A stretch of 21,225 nucleotides of DNA from Actinomycetota bacterium. Lineage in GTDB: Bacteria; Actinomycetota; Nitriliruptoria; Nitriliruptorales; JAHWKO01. Made by a program: the position numbers and the translations under genes. The notes under the pieces were generated by a model. The model ran no database searches. It saw only the letters and a program-made list of their open reading frames with translations, and was not told the origin of the DNA. Location: assembly GCA_019347855.1 (NCBI GenBank), contig JAHWKO010000035.1, positions 1-21,225 of the forward strand, read 5' to 3'. This document shows positions 1-9,542 of the stretch, piece by piece. Every line of letters begins with the position of its first letter. Positions within the stretch are counted from its first letter, which is position 1.

Positions 1-639
1 TTCACGCGAGCCACCGAGGACGCGGTGATCGGCGACCCGAACCGTGAGGACGTCCTGTACGGACCGATGATCCACGAGCGGTTCGCCCAGGGCTTCGAGG
101 GATGGCTCGAGATGATCGAGGGTCACCACACGGTGAGCGGGTCGTCAGGGACCGGACGGATCACCGCCGACAACCCGCGGGACGGGTTCGTGGGCGACCT
201 GGCCGGCCTCTACTACCACCCCACGATCGTCGACGGCATCACGCTGAAGGACGAGCTGTACCGCAACGAGACCTTCGGTCCGATCGTCGGTGTCGCGCGC
301 TTCGACGACTTCGACGACGCCGTCGAGCTGTCGAACGCACACGGCTACGGGCTGTCGTCATCGATCTACACGACCGATCCGAAGTCCGCGTTCCGGTACC
401 GGGAGGGCGTCACGGCCGGGATGGTCAGCGTCAACAACTCGACGTCCGGGGCTGAGGCGCACCTGCCGTTCGGCGGCAACGGCCGCTCCGGGAACGGCAG
501 CCGGCAGTCCGGGATGTGGGTGCTCGACGAGTTCACACGCTGGCAGGCCATGAACTGGGACTACTCCGGCCGTCTGCAGAAGGCACAGATGGACACCGCC
601 GACGTGACGGCGAACCTCGACTTCCGGTTGGACCTGTAG
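1..639 (+). CDS. Aldehyde dehydrogenase, C-terminal part (5' end outside window)
   Basis: The reading frame is open from base 1, so about the last 212 residues of a roughly 500-residue NAD(P)-dependent aldehyde dehydrogenase are present. The motif NETFGPIVGVARF carries the conserved glutamate of the E-x-F-G-P signature that contacts the nicotinamide ribose. LPFGGNGRSGNGSRQSG is the usual C-terminal loop. The catalytic cysteine lies upstream, outside the window. The tail NWDYSGRLQKAQMD resembles the end of ALDH7 / aminoadipate-semialdehyde dehydrogenase proteins (INYSKDLPLAQ-like) more than the proline-linked P5C dehydrogenases, so a lysine-catabolic or related semialdehyde substrate is possible but not shown. 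A small imperfect hairpin follows the stop, and the next gene, adenosine kinase, has its own likely promoter. Family certain, substrate unknown. Confidence 0.9.
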   Translation, partial: FTRATEDAVIGDPNREDVLYGPMIHERFAQGFEGWLEMIEGHHTVSGSSGTGRITADNPRDGFVGDLAGLYYHPTIVDGITLKDELYRNETFGPIVGVARFDDFDDAVELSNAHGYGLSSSIYTTDPKSAFRYREGVTAGMVSVNNSTSGAEAHLPFGGNGRSGNGSRQSGMWVLDEFTRWQAMNWDYSGRLQKAQMDTADVTANLDFRLDL

Positions 640-660
640 GACCTGCCCGTCGCGGGGTCC
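639..660 (+). terminator. Weak terminator-like hairpin after the aldehyde dehydrogenase
   Basis: GGAC (639-642) pairs with GTCC (657-660) and CCCG (646-649) with CGGG (653-656). The loop is TCG and CTG forms a 3-nt bulge. There is no T-tract. It starts at the last base of the stop codon, which suits a stop-proximal terminator, but the stem is short. Confidence 0.3.
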
Positions 661-662
661 GT

Positions 663-668
663 TACCGT
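663..668 (+). promoter_or_regulatory. Candidate -10 element (TACCGT) for adenosine kinase
   Basis: TACCGT fits the actinobacterial TAnnnT -10 pattern and lies in the 58-bp gap before adoK. A start about 7 nt downstream gives a leader of roughly 22 nt, enough for the visible GGAG ribosome binding site. No clear -35 box. Confidence 0.4.
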
Positions 669-697
669 GCCCCCGGGCCGATCGAGTTGGAGTCGCT

Positions 698-1678
698 GTG
701 TCCGTGTCCGTCGTCGTGTCCGGGTCCGTCGCCACCGACTACCTCATGACCTTCCCGGGCCGGTTCGCCGAGCTCATCGTCGAGGATCAGCTCCAGCGCT
801 TGTCCCTGTCGTTCCTGGTGGACTCTCTCGAGACCCGCCGTGGCGGGGTCGGCGCGAACGTCGCGTTCGGGATGGCACAGCTGGGCCTACGACCGTCGCT
901 CGTGGCCGCTGTCGGCCACGATTTCGGTGACTACCGGGCTTGGTTGGACCGCCACGGGGTCGACACCGGGTCGGTGCACGTGTCCGACGACAAGCACACC
1001 GCACGTTTCCACTGCACCACCGACGCTGACCAGAACCAGATCGCGTCCTTCTACGCGGGGGCCATGGAGGACGCCCGGGACATCGAGCTCGCACCGACCG
1101 TCGCCAGGCTCGGTGGGGTCGACCTCGTGGTGATCTCCCCGAACGACCCCGTCGCCATGCTGAGGCACTCCGAGGAGGCGCGCGCCGCAGGTTGGCCGTT
1201 CGTGGCGGACCCGAGCCAGCAGCTCGCGAGCCTCGACGGCGAGCAGATCCGAGACCTCGTCGACGGAGCGGCCTACCTCGTCACCAACGACTACGAACGA
1301 GCCCTGCTCGAGTCCAAGACCGCCTGGAGCGCCGAGGAGATCCTCGAACGGGTCGGGGTCCGGGTCACGACGCACGGCGGGAAGGGCTGCGTGATCGAGA
1401 CAGCGTCGGATGGCAGCGTCGAGGTCGCGGCCTTCCCTGAGACCACCCGGGTGGACCCCACGGGCGTTGGTGACGGGTTCCGAGCCGGGTTCCTCACGGC
1501 CCGCCTCTGGGGGCTCGACCTCGCTGATGCTGCGGAGGTCGGGAGCGCGGTGGCCACCCTCGTGCTCGAGTCGGTGGGTACCCAGGAGTACGAGCTCGGC
1601 GGCGAGCGGTTCGTGGAACGCCTCCGCGCAGAGCGAGGCGACAGCGTGGCCGACGCCGTCGCTGCGCATCTGCTCTAG
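698..1678 (+). CDS. adoK: Adenosine kinase (PfkB/ribokinase family, mycobacterial AdoK type)
   Basis: Phosphorylates adenosine to AMP in the cytoplasm. The 326-residue protein can be followed along almost its whole length against what I recall of mycobacterial AdoK: VSGSVATDYLMTFPGRF at the N terminus, SLSFLVDSLETRRGGVGANVAFG, KHTARFHCTTD, NQIASFYAGAMEDAR, ADPSQQLASL and the PfkB signature DPTGVGDGFRAGF. In that signature D259 is the expected catalytic base. The GTG start at 698 is chosen because GGAG (689-692) lies 5 nt upstream and the protein then begins like the mycobacterial enzyme. It is a partner of ahcY in this window, since adenosine released from S-adenosylhomocysteine is its substrate. 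The stop codon overlaps that of serC on the other strand (CTAG, 1675-1678). Ribokinase-family sugar kinases are the alternative, but the AdoK-specific blocks make this less likely. Confidence 0.93.
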   Translation: MSVSVVVSGSVATDYLMTFPGRFAELIVEDQLQRLSLSFLVDSLETRRGGVGANVAFGMAQLGLRPSLVAAVGHDFGDYRAWLDRHGVDTGSVHVSDDKHTARFHCTTDADQNQIASFYAGAMEDARDIELAPTVARLGGVDLVVISPNDPVAMLRHSEEARAAGWPFVADPSQQLASLDGEQIRDLVDGAAYLVTNDYERALLESKTAWSAEEILERVGVRVTTHGGKGCVIETASDGSVEVAAFPETTRVDPTGVGDGFRAGFLTARLWGLDLADAAEVGSAVATLVLESVGTQEYELGGERFVERLRAERGDSVADAVAAHLL

Positions 1679-2796
1679 GCGAGCTGTTCGACGATCCAGT
1701 CGACGCTGGCGGTGTAGGCCGCGACGTCGTCGCGCTCGACGGCCGGGAACAGCCCGACCCGCAGCTGGTTGCGACCGAGCTTCCGGTAGGAGTCCGTGTC
1801 GACGATGTCGTTGGCGCGCAGGGCGGCCTGCACGTCGTCCGCGTCCACGCCGTCGAGGTCGACCGTGGCGACGACGTTCGAACGTGCGGCGGGATCGTCC
1901 ACGAACGGCGACGCCCAGTCGCGTGCCTCGGCCCAGCGGTACACGAGGTCGGCCTTCGCGGCGCAATCCGCGGTCGCCCAGTCCAGGCCCCCCTGCTCGA
2001 GGATCCACGCGAGCTGGTAGGCCGCGAGGAACAGCGTGGCGACCGCGGGGGTGTTGTTCGTCTGACGCTTCCGTGAGTTCTCGATCGCGACCACGAGGTC
2101 GAGGATCCCTGGCACGTAGCGCTCAGCGGTGAGCTGCTGGATCCGGTCCACCGCGCGCGGGGAGACGATGGCCACCCACAGTCCGCCCTCGGACGCGAAG
2201 CCCTTCTGGAGGCTGAAGTAGTAGACGTCCGTCTCGGAGATGTCGACCGGCAACCCCGCGGCCGCGCTCGTGGCGTCGACCAGCACCAGCGCGTCCCCGT
2301 CGGGTCGCGCGATGTCCATGGCCACACCCGTGGAGGTCTCGTTGTGGGTCAACGCCTGGACGTCGACCCCGTCGTGACCGGTGATCGTGGGGCGTTGGCC
2401 GACGGGGGCTTCGACCAGGACAGGGTCCTCGAGCCACGGCGCCGCTGATGCCGCCCGGGCGAACTTGCTCGAGAACTCGCCGAAGACGTAGTGCAGGCTG
2501 CGCTCCCGGATCAGACCGAACGCGGCGGCGTCCCACAGGGCGGTCGCTCCCCCGTTGCCCAGGACGACCTCGTACCCGTCGGGGATGTCGAACAGCGCCG
2601 CGACGCGCTCCTGGACGAGCCCGACGAGCTCACGGACGGGGGCTTTCCGGTGGCTCGTCCCCAACGGCGCGGTGCCCGAGCAGAGGGCCTGGACGGCCTC
2701 CGGACGCACCTTGGTGGGGCCGCATCCGAACCGGCCGTCGGCCGGTCGGAGGTCGGCGGGGATGACGAGGTCGCTCGGTCCTGCGGGCTTGGGCAT
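1675..2796 (-). CDS. serC: Phosphoserine aminotransferase
   Basis: Transaminates 3-phosphohydroxypyruvate with glutamate to O-phosphoserine, using PLP (serine biosynthesis, and pyridoxine synthesis where that route exists). The 373-residue product has the SerC layout of actinobacteria: RFGCGPTKVRPEAV near the N terminus, GTSHRKAPV around residue 46, VVLGNGGATALWDAA, the PLP-contacting aspartate D174 in LVDATSAAAGLP and the Schiff-base lysine K198 in YYFSLQKGFASEGGLW. ATG at 2796 is chosen because GGAG sits 5 nt upstream; the frame stays open another 20 codons but that stretch is Arg/Trp-rich and unlike the family. It is divergent from the aminotransferase at 2897 and ends inside the adoK stop codon. 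Confidence 0.93.
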   Translation of the reverse strand: MPKPAGPSDLVIPADLRPADGRFGCGPTKVRPEAVQALCSGTAPLGTSHRKAPVRELVGLVQERVAALFDIPDGYEVVLGNGGATALWDAAAFGLIRERSLHYVFGEFSSKFARAASAAPWLEDPVLVEAPVGQRPTITGHDGVDVQALTHNETSTGVAMDIARPDGDALVLVDATSAAAGLPVDISETDVYYFSLQKGFASEGGLWVAIVSPRAVDRIQQLTAERYVPGILDLVVAIENSRKRQTNNTPAVATLFLAAYQLAWILEQGGLDWATADCAAKADLVYRWAEARDWASPFVDDPAARSNVVATVDLDGVDADDVQAALRANDIVDTDSYRKLGRNQLRVGLFPAVERDDVAAYTASVDWIVEQLA

Positions 2797-2863
2797 GGTC
2801 GCTCCGTGCGGGGCCGGGAGGCGCCAGTGAACCACCCGACGCCGCCACGCGACCAACCGGGGT

Positions 2864-2869
2864 TACCCT
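2864..2869 (+). promoter_or_regulatory. Candidate -10 element (GTTACCCT) for the aminotransferase
   Basis: GTTACCCT at 2862-2869 gives a TAnnnT -10 hexamer (TACCCT) in the 100-bp divergent gap between serC and the aminotransferase. The same 8-mer precedes aat in this window. Predicted leader about 20 nt. No confident -10 for serC was found in the same gap. Confidence 0.45.
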
Positions 2870-2896
2870 CGCCTCGACCGCACCGACGAGGCCCTC

Positions 2897-4096
2897 ATGA
2901 CCCACTCCCGCCTGTCCGACCGTGTCACGCGTATCGAGCCGTCCGCGACGTTGGCCGTGAGCCAGAAGGCGAAGGCCATGCGGGCGGCCGGCGAGGACGT
3001 GATCGGGTTCGGCGCTGGCGAACCGGACTTCCCCACTGCCCCGCACATCGTCGAGGCCGCCCGACGTGCCGCGGCGGATCCGCGGATGCACGGCTACACG
3101 CCAGCGGCTGGCCTCCCCGAGCTACGCGAAGCCGTCGCGGACAAGACCCGGCGGGACTCCGGCTACGACGTCACCTCGTCGCAGGTGCTGATCACCAACG
3201 GTGGCAAGCAGGCCCTCTACGAGGTGTTCCAGGCGCTGATCGATCCAGGTGACGAGGTGCTGGTCCCGGCGCCCTACTGGGTGAGCTACCCGGAGCAGAT
3301 CCGGCTCGCCGGCGGGCAGCCCGTGGTGGTGTCGACCTCCGTCGAGGACGACTTCACGACCTCGGTGGAGCAGCTCGATCGCGCCCTGACCGACCGGACG
3401 AAGGCACTGCTGTTCGTGTCCCCGTCGAACCCCACCGGCACCGTCTACGAGCCCCAGGTGGTCGAGGCGATCGGTCGCTGGGCGGCCGACAACGGCCTGT
3501 GGGTCGTGACCGACGAGATCTACGAGCACCTGGTCTACGGGGATGCGGAGTTCAGTTCGATGCCGGTGCTGGTCCCCGACCTGCAGGACCGCTGCGTGGT
3601 GGTCAACGGGGTCGCCAAGACCTACGCGATGACCGGGTGGCGTGTCGGATGGGCGATGGGACCAGCGGACCTGATCGGCGCCGCCACGAGGGTCCAGAGC
3701 CACCTGTCGAGCAACGTGTCGAACGTCGCTCAGGCCGCGGCTATCGAGGCGCTGACCGGACCACAGGACGTCGTGGCGACGATGCGGGAGGCCTTCGATC
3801 GCCGCCGGAAGTTCGCCGTGGACCGGCTACGGGCGATCCCGGGGGTCGTGTGTCCCGAGCCGCGGGGCGCGTTCTACGCCTTCCCGGACGTCAGCTCCGT
3901 CCTCGGCCGGACCATCGGCGGTGTCCGGGTGGAGACGACGTTGGCCCTCGCCGCCGCTCTGCTTGACGCCGTGAAGGTCGCTCTCGTGCCCGGTGAGGGG
4001 TTCGGCGCCCCAGGTTGCGTGCGGATCAGCTACGCGATCTCCGACGAGGCGCTGGAAGAGGGCCTGGACCGCTTGGCAGCCGCGCTCACGGCCTGA
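2897..4096 (+). CDS. Class I PLP aminotransferase, aspartate aminotransferase Ib type
   Basis: A 399-residue fold-type I aminotransferase, most likely transferring amino groups between aspartate (or a related amino acid) and 2-oxoglutarate. The N terminus, with [18 protein letters not shown] followed by [15 protein letters not shown], is typical of the Thermus/Bacillus (Ib) branch. NPTG appears with N178, [10 protein letters not shown] follows, the Schiff-base lysine is K241 in [19 protein letters not shown], and [10 protein letters not shown] near the end carries the carboxylate-binding arginine. ATG 2897 has GAGG 5 nt upstream. The stop codon abuts nhaA in the palindrome TGAGCTCA. Substrate preference (aspartate, prephenate, aromatic) cannot be read from the sequence, so no gene symbol is given. 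Confidence 0.88.
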   Translation: MTHSRLSDRVTRIEPSATLAVSQKAKAMRAAGEDVIGFGAGEPDFPTAPHIVEAARRAAADPRMHGYTPAAGLPELREAVADKTRRDSGYDVTSSQVLITNGGKQALYEVFQALIDPGDEVLVPAPYWVSYPEQIRLAGGQPVVVSTSVEDDFTTSVEQLDRALTDRTKALLFVSPSNPTGTVYEPQVVEAIGRWAADNGLWVVTDEIYEHLVYGDAEFSSMPVLVPDLQDRCVVVNGVAKTYAMTGWRVGWAMGPADLIGAATRVQSHLSSNVSNVAQAAAIEALTGPQDVVATMREAFDRRRKFAVDRLRAIPGVVCPEPRGAFYAFPDVSSVLGRTIGGVRVETTLALAAALLDAVKVALVPGEGFGAPGCVRISYAISDEALEEGLDRLAAALTA

Positions 4097-4098
4097 GC

Positions 4099-5538
4099 TC
4101 AGGCCGGAGCGGTGCCAGCGTCCGCCTCGCGGAGGTCCTCTTCGGCATCGTCCCCGGGTTCCGGGATCGCGCGCAGCCACAGGAAGCCGCTCACGCCGGC
4201 GATCAACGACGCGATGAAGATCCCGATCTTCGCGCTGTCGGTGAACGTGGGGTCCTCGAAGGCGAGCGCCGTCACGAAGAGCGCGACGGTGAACCCGATG
4301 GCGGCCATGAGGCCCAATCCGATGATGTGCCGCCAGGTGGTGTTCCGCGGTAGTCGGCCGAGCCCGAGCTCGACCGCGATCCAGGTCGCGCCGGTGACGC
4401 CGACGACCTTGCCGGCGAGGAGGCCGACCGCGACGCCGAGCAGGACCGGGTTGCCCAGCGCCCCGGAGATCGCGTCGCCGGAGATGCGGACACCGGCGTT
4501 GGCGAACGCGAAGATCGGCACCACGAGGAAGCTGCTCCACGGTTCGAGGCGGTGCTCGAGCCGGTCCAGGGGAGCCACGGTCTCCGTGCTCAGACGGGAC
4601 ACGTCCTGGAGCAGCGATTGGATGCGATCCCGCGTGTGGCGGTCCTCGGGCAGGTGCGGGTCCCCCGCGTACTCGTCGACCTTGTCGACCAGTGAGCGCG
4701 CCGCATCGGCGAAGTCGTCCGGCAGGTAGAACGGGCGGGCGGGCGTCAGGAGCGCGAGGATGACGCCCGCGATCGTCGCGTGGACGCCGGACTCGAGGAA
4801 CGCGAACCAGACGACCGTCCCGCCGATGACGTACAGCGCCATGGAACGAACGGCCATGCGCTTCATCGCGACGATCGCCACGAGCGCGACCGCGGCCACA
4901 GCGAGCCAGCCGAGGGCCAGGTCGTCGGTGTAGAACACCGCGATCACCAGGATCGCGCCGATGTCGTCGACGATCGCGAGCGCGAGCAGGAACAGTTTGG
5001 CTCCGATCGGCACCCGCGAGCCCACGAGTGAGATGACGCCCACCGCGAACGCGATGTCGGTGGCCATCGGGATGCCCCATCCGTGGGACGCCTCGGTGCC
5101 CCCGGCGAACAGCAGGTAGATGAGGGCTGGCACGACCATGCCGCCGACCGCCGCGACCGCCGGCATGACGGCTTCGCGGGGGTCGGACAGCTCGCCGATC
5201 ACGAGCTCCCGTTTGATCTCGAGGCCGACGACGAAGAAGAAGATGACCATGAGCGCGTCGTTGACCCACTCCTGGAGCGTGTGCTCGAGGTGCAGCACCC
5301 CCGGGATCTCGATGTTGAGCTGGGTGTCCCAGAAGCTCGTGTAGGAGTCGCCGAAGGCCGAGTTGGCCCAGAGCAGTGCGGCCAGTGCGGCCACGAGCAT
5401 CAGGATCCCGCCGGACGCCTCGGTCCGCATGAACCGCAGGACCGGCTGGACGAACCGTTCTGGGACGAACCGGTCCGACTGGCTCCAGGTCCGCTGGCGA
5501 TCCTCACGGCGCTCGGGGGCGTCGTTGGACTGGCTCAT
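4099..5538 (-). CDS. nhaA: Na+/H+ antiporter NhaA
   Basis: Electrogenic sodium/proton antiporter of the inner membrane, used for sodium and alkaline pH tolerance. The 479-residue protein has the NhaA arrangement of about 12 membrane spans. Hallmarks are LEIKRELVIGELSDPREAVMPAVAA after the second span, D161 in MATDIAFAVGV, the ion-binding pair D191-D192 in LAIVDDIGAILVIA, and AGKVVGV in a late span carrying the conserved lysine. It is about 90 residues longer than the E. coli protein. The extra length is a hydrophilic N-terminal tail, a longer charged loop in the middle (roughly residues 280-330) and an acidic C-terminal tail. ATG 5538 has GAGG 4 nt upstream. It is apparently monocistronic, with a possible promoter at 5575-5580. 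Confidence 0.95.
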   Translation of the reverse strand: MSQSNDAPERREDRQRTWSQSDRFVPERFVQPVLRFMRTEASGGILMLVAALAALLWANSAFGDSYTSFWDTQLNIEIPGVLHLEHTLQEWVNDALMVIFFFVVGLEIKRELVIGELSDPREAVMPAVAAVGGMVVPALIYLLFAGGTEASHGWGIPMATDIAFAVGVISLVGSRVPIGAKLFLLALAIVDDIGAILVIAVFYTDDLALGWLAVAAVALVAIVAMKRMAVRSMALYVIGGTVVWFAFLESGVHATIAGVILALLTPARPFYLPDDFADAARSLVDKVDEYAGDPHLPEDRHTRDRIQSLLQDVSRLSTETVAPLDRLEHRLEPWSSFLVVPIFAFANAGVRISGDAISGALGNPVLLGVAVGLLAGKVVGVTGATWIAVELGLGRLPRNTTWRHIIGLGLMAAIGFTVALFVTALAFEDPTFTDSAKIGIFIASLIAGVSGFLWLRAIPEPGDDAEEDLREADAGTAPA

Positions 5539-5574
5539 GGATCCTCGGGGGTCACTGACGTCGCAGGGCCCGAG

Positions 5575-5580
5575 ACGCTA
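5575..5580 (-). promoter_or_regulatory. Candidate -10 element (TAGCGT) for nhaA
   Basis: TAGCGT on the minus strand (5580 to 5575) lies between the upstream gene's terminator hairpin and nhaA. A start 7 nt downstream gives a leader of about 30 nt containing the ribosome binding site. The same hexamer precedes the exonuclease gene at 11851. Confidence 0.4.
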
Positions 5581-5584
5581 CCTC

Positions 5585-5616
5585 AGGCGCCGGGTGGACC
5601 GGGTCGCCCGGCGCCT
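5585..5616 (-). terminator. Strong GC hairpin after the secreted-protein gene
   Basis: AGGCGCCGGG (5585-5594) and CCCGGCGCCT (5607-5616) are perfect 10-base complements separated by 12 bases, 4 bp past the stop codon of the minus-strand gene at 5621. There is no U-tract, as is common for high-GC actinobacterial terminators. It also insulates the nhaA promoter just downstream. Confidence 0.65.
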
Positions 5617-5620
5617 CCTG

Positions 5621-6571
5621 TCAGTTGCTGTCAGCGCCTGGCTGCATCAGGCGGGTCTCGTTGCCGTTGTTGAGGTTCGGGCAGTCGGGGATCGGCAGCT
5701 CCGCCTGCTCGCCCTCGGGCATCGGCAGGTCGGGCACGTTGCCCTCGGAGCGGTCCTCGAGGTACGGCCCGCGGTCGACACAGGCGTACCGGACGACCTG
5801 GGCCGGTGGTTCACCCCCGAACTGCGGATCGAACCGGTCGACCGCGACCAGCAGGTTCACGACCGGGTAGGACAGTGCGGTCCGGACGTCGAGCGCCTCG
5901 GTCTGCGCCGCCTGCTGGGTCTCGCTGTAGCGGACCTCGAAGAGCGAGCGGGCGTCCGCGGCCTCGTCGACGTTGCGGAGGATGTCGTACCCGTCCGCGA
6001 AGCCGGCCAGGGCTTCGAGGAGCAGCCCGAGGCCGACCTCCGCCTGGCCCCGAGGTTCGTCGTCGCCTGACTCGGCGGCGGCAGGCGGTGTGTCACCCTC
6101 GTCCTCGGCGGGTGGGGGCTCGACGCCGAGGCCCGCCTGCTCGTACGCGGCGAGGTAGCCGTAGCCCTCGCGCATCGTCCGGTAGGAGTTCGCGACCGTC
6201 TCTACGGCCTCGGCGACCTCACCGTCTGCGTCCGAGGCGTCGTTCACCAGCGAGTCCAGGTCGTCCGCGACCTCGTCGAGGAGCACGCGAGCGCCGACGA
6301 AGTCCCCGTTGATCACGCCCCAGGTGGTCTCAGGTTGCACGGTGACGTCCGGCAGGAACGGCACGCCCGCGACCTGATCCTCGATCTCGACCAGACGCTG
6401 GACCAGGTCCTCGGCGCTCGCTCCCTCACCGTCGCCGTCCTGCGCGAGCACCAGCTGGGTGCCCGCCCCGAGCACCGCCAGCACCGCGATGACCGCGACG
6501 AGCTGTGAGGTCCGACGAGCCGTGGGGCGCCGTGCGCCCCTGCCTCGCACCTGGACGAGTCCCGTGATCAT
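5621..6571 (-). CDS. Secreted or membrane-anchored protein of unknown function
   Basis: I do not recognise this 316-residue protein. With ATG 6571 as start, residues 1-21 are Arg-rich (twelve residues including RRPTARR), residues 22-43 are hydrophobic (QLVAVIAVLAVLGAGTQLVL), and VLA-Q offers a signal-peptidase-like site, so export or an N-terminal anchor is likely. The rest is acidic. An early helical part (LVQRLVEIEDQ) is followed by a Pro/Glu/Asp-rich linker around residues 155-175 (PPPAEDEGDTPP) and a second helical part. The C terminus has only two cysteines (RYACVDRG and PIPDCPN), which could form a disulfide. The frame is open to 6640 but that extension is Arg/Gly-rich and would bury the signal. 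It is followed by a strong terminator hairpin and preceded by a possible operator. Confidence 0.75.
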   Translation of the reverse strand: MITGLVQVRGRGARRPTARRTSQLVAVIAVLAVLGAGTQLVLAQDGDGEGASAEDLVQRLVEIEDQVAGVPFLPDVTVQPETTWGVINGDFVGARVLLDEVADDLDSLVNDASDADGEVAEAVETVANSYRTMREGYGYLAAYEQAGLGVEPPPAEDEGDTPPAAAESGDDEPRGQAEVGLGLLLEALAGFADGYDILRNVDEAADARSLFEVRYSETQQAAQTEALDVRTALSYPVVNLLVAVDRFDPQFGGEPPAQVVRYACVDRGPYLEDRSEGNVPDLPMPEGEQAELPIPDCPNLNNGNETRLMQPGADSN

Positions 6572-6650
6572 CCGCCACCCGCTTCCCCGGCCGGCTCTCG
6601 ACCGGCACGTCCTTCGGCCCCCGCGTTGCCGTGACCACACGTGCTCACGG

Positions 6651-6665
6651 TGTCAACAGTAGACA
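6651..6665 (-). promoter_or_regulatory. Possible operator: inverted repeat at the start site of the secreted-protein gene
   Basis: TGTCAAC-A-GTAGACA has 7-base arms with one mismatch. It lies directly downstream of the minus-strand hexamer TATCGT (6671-6666), itself preceded by GTGACG at an 18-bp spacing. A start site predicted near 6659 falls inside the repeat, the classic place for a repressor. The length and symmetry suit a TetR- or GntR-type site, but no regulator gene is nearby. Confidence 0.35.
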
Positions 6666-6695
6666 ACGATAGCCACTCAGATGGTGTGTCGTCAC
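6666..6695 (-). promoter_or_regulatory. Candidate promoter for the secreted-protein gene
   Basis: Minus-strand GTGACG (6695-6690), an 18-bp spacer, then TATCGT (6671-6666). This is one of the few places in the window with both a -35-like and a -10-like box. It lies in a locally less GC-rich stretch (about 6650-6770). The predicted leader to ATG 6571 is about 90 nt. Confidence 0.4.
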
Positions 6696-6790
6696 TCCCC
6701 CGCCCGACCTTGAGTCCCACGCAGTGTCCAGAACCCCACACCCAGCGTCAACCCGTGCGCTCTCCGCACACTGCGCCTGCACGGAGGCCG

Positions 6791-6909
6791 CGGGCCGGCC
6801 GGTCGGTGCCGGGACCACCGGAGGGAACGCTTCGCTCCCTCCTCGCGCTCGGTCGGCATCGCTGCGCTCGCCTCCGTCGCGAGGGTCCCGGCACCGGCCG
6901 GCCGACCCG
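6791..6909 (-). repeat. 119-bp inverted repeat with nested hairpins downstream of ahcY
   Basis: Arms 6791-6816 and 6884-6909 are complementary at 24 of 26 bases (core CGGTGCCGGGACC). Inside are a hairpin GGAGGGAACG/CGCTCCCTCC (6820-6829 with 6833-6842, one mismatch, loop CTT) and CCTCGCG/CGCGAGG (6841-6847 with 6878-6884). It begins 20 bp after the ahcY stop codon, so it may end ahcY transcription. Its size also fits a palindromic repeat element. The gene-free stretch 6572-6928 otherwise holds only the promoter/operator region near 6651-6695. Confidence 0.7.
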
Positions 6910-6928
6910 CGACAGGCCAACGAGCTGA

Positions 6929-8741
<1,813 letters not shown>

Positions 8742-8745
<4 letters not shown>

Positions 8746-9512
8746 CGGTGGTCCACGAGTCGGTCGATGGGCTCCTCGGCGAGCGACAGGCGGATGTCGT
8801 GGTCGCCGACGCGTTCCAGCATGGTGAGGAACCGAGCACGTGGGACGTCGCGGGCGCCCATCGACGACAGGTGACGGGTCGTGAGCTGGACGTCGACGAA
8901 GGTGCCGCCCGTGGCGGTGAACCGTCGGACGAGCTCGATCAGTGCCACCTTGGACGCATCATCACGGCTGTGGAACATCGACTCGCCGGTGAACGCGCCC
9001 CCGACCTGTACCCCGTACAGGCCGCCGACCAGCTCGGCACCGTCCCAGACCTCGACGCTGTGGGCCCAGCCGAGGTCGTGGAGCACGCCGTAGGCCCGGG
9101 CCATCTCGTCGGTGATCCAGGTGTCAGCGTCCTCGTCCCGAGGTGTCGCGCAGGCGCGTACGACGTCCCGGAAGGCGCGGTCGACGGTCGTCGTCCATCC
9201 CGAGCGCCGCAGGGTTCGGCGTGTCGATCGTGAGACGTGCAGCGTCCCCGGCGTGAGCACCCCGCGTGGATCCGGTGAGAACCACGGCAGGGGCATCCCC
9301 GGGTGGGGCCAGGGGAAGATGCCGTGCCGGTAGGCGTACACGAGCGTGGAGGGCTCCAGGTCGGCCCCGACGCCGACCACGCCGTCCTGGTCCGCGGTCC
9401 GCGGATCAGGGAACCGCCAAGCGGGTGGCGGGACCGGCCGGGGTGGAGGCGCCAGCGGCACGACGGGGGGAGCGTCGGAACCGGGCTCGGTGGGTGGTCG
9501 TCCGCGGGTCAC
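8742..9512 (-). CDS. aat: Leucyl/phenylalanyl-tRNA--protein transferase
   Basis: Transfers Leu or Phe from aminoacyl-tRNA to proteins with N-terminal Lys/Arg, creating N-degrons that ClpS delivers to ClpAP/ClpCP. The 256 residues contain the full family pattern: HGIFPWPHPGMPLPWFSPDPRGVL, then VGGLYGVQVGGAFTGESMF followed by DASKVALIELVRRF, and FVDVQLTTRHLSSMGARDVPRARFL. The Pro-rich N-terminal 30 residues are extra. The GTG at 9512 has no Shine-Dalgarno sequence, but TACCCT lies exactly 7 nt upstream, so the mRNA is probably leaderless and that supports this start. It is translationally coupled to the following SRPBCC gene. clpS, the recognition partner, lies 7.2 kb away. Confidence 0.95.
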
Positions 9513-9519
9513 GGCGGAG

Positions 9520-9525
9520 AGGGTA
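9520..9525 (-). promoter_or_regulatory. -10 element (GTTACCCT) for leaderless aat
   Basis: Minus-strand TACCCT (9525-9520), preceded by GT to give GTTACCCT. It is followed by exactly seven bases and then the GTG start, with no ribosome binding site in between. Transcription would begin at or next to the start codon. Confidence 0.55.
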
Positions 9526-9542
9526 ACCCGTGCCGTCGCCGG

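Noticed and set aside
3827..5269. 480-codon minus-strand frame in another phase of nhaA
   Set aside because: The product is Arg/Gly/Pro-rich without hydrophobic spans and overlaps the real nhaA and aminotransferase genes.
6641..6928. Small plus-strand gene in the ahcY/secreted-protein gap
   Set aside because: The frame runs through the inverted repeat, and its Pro/Arg/Ser/Thr-rich product and codon use do not look coding.
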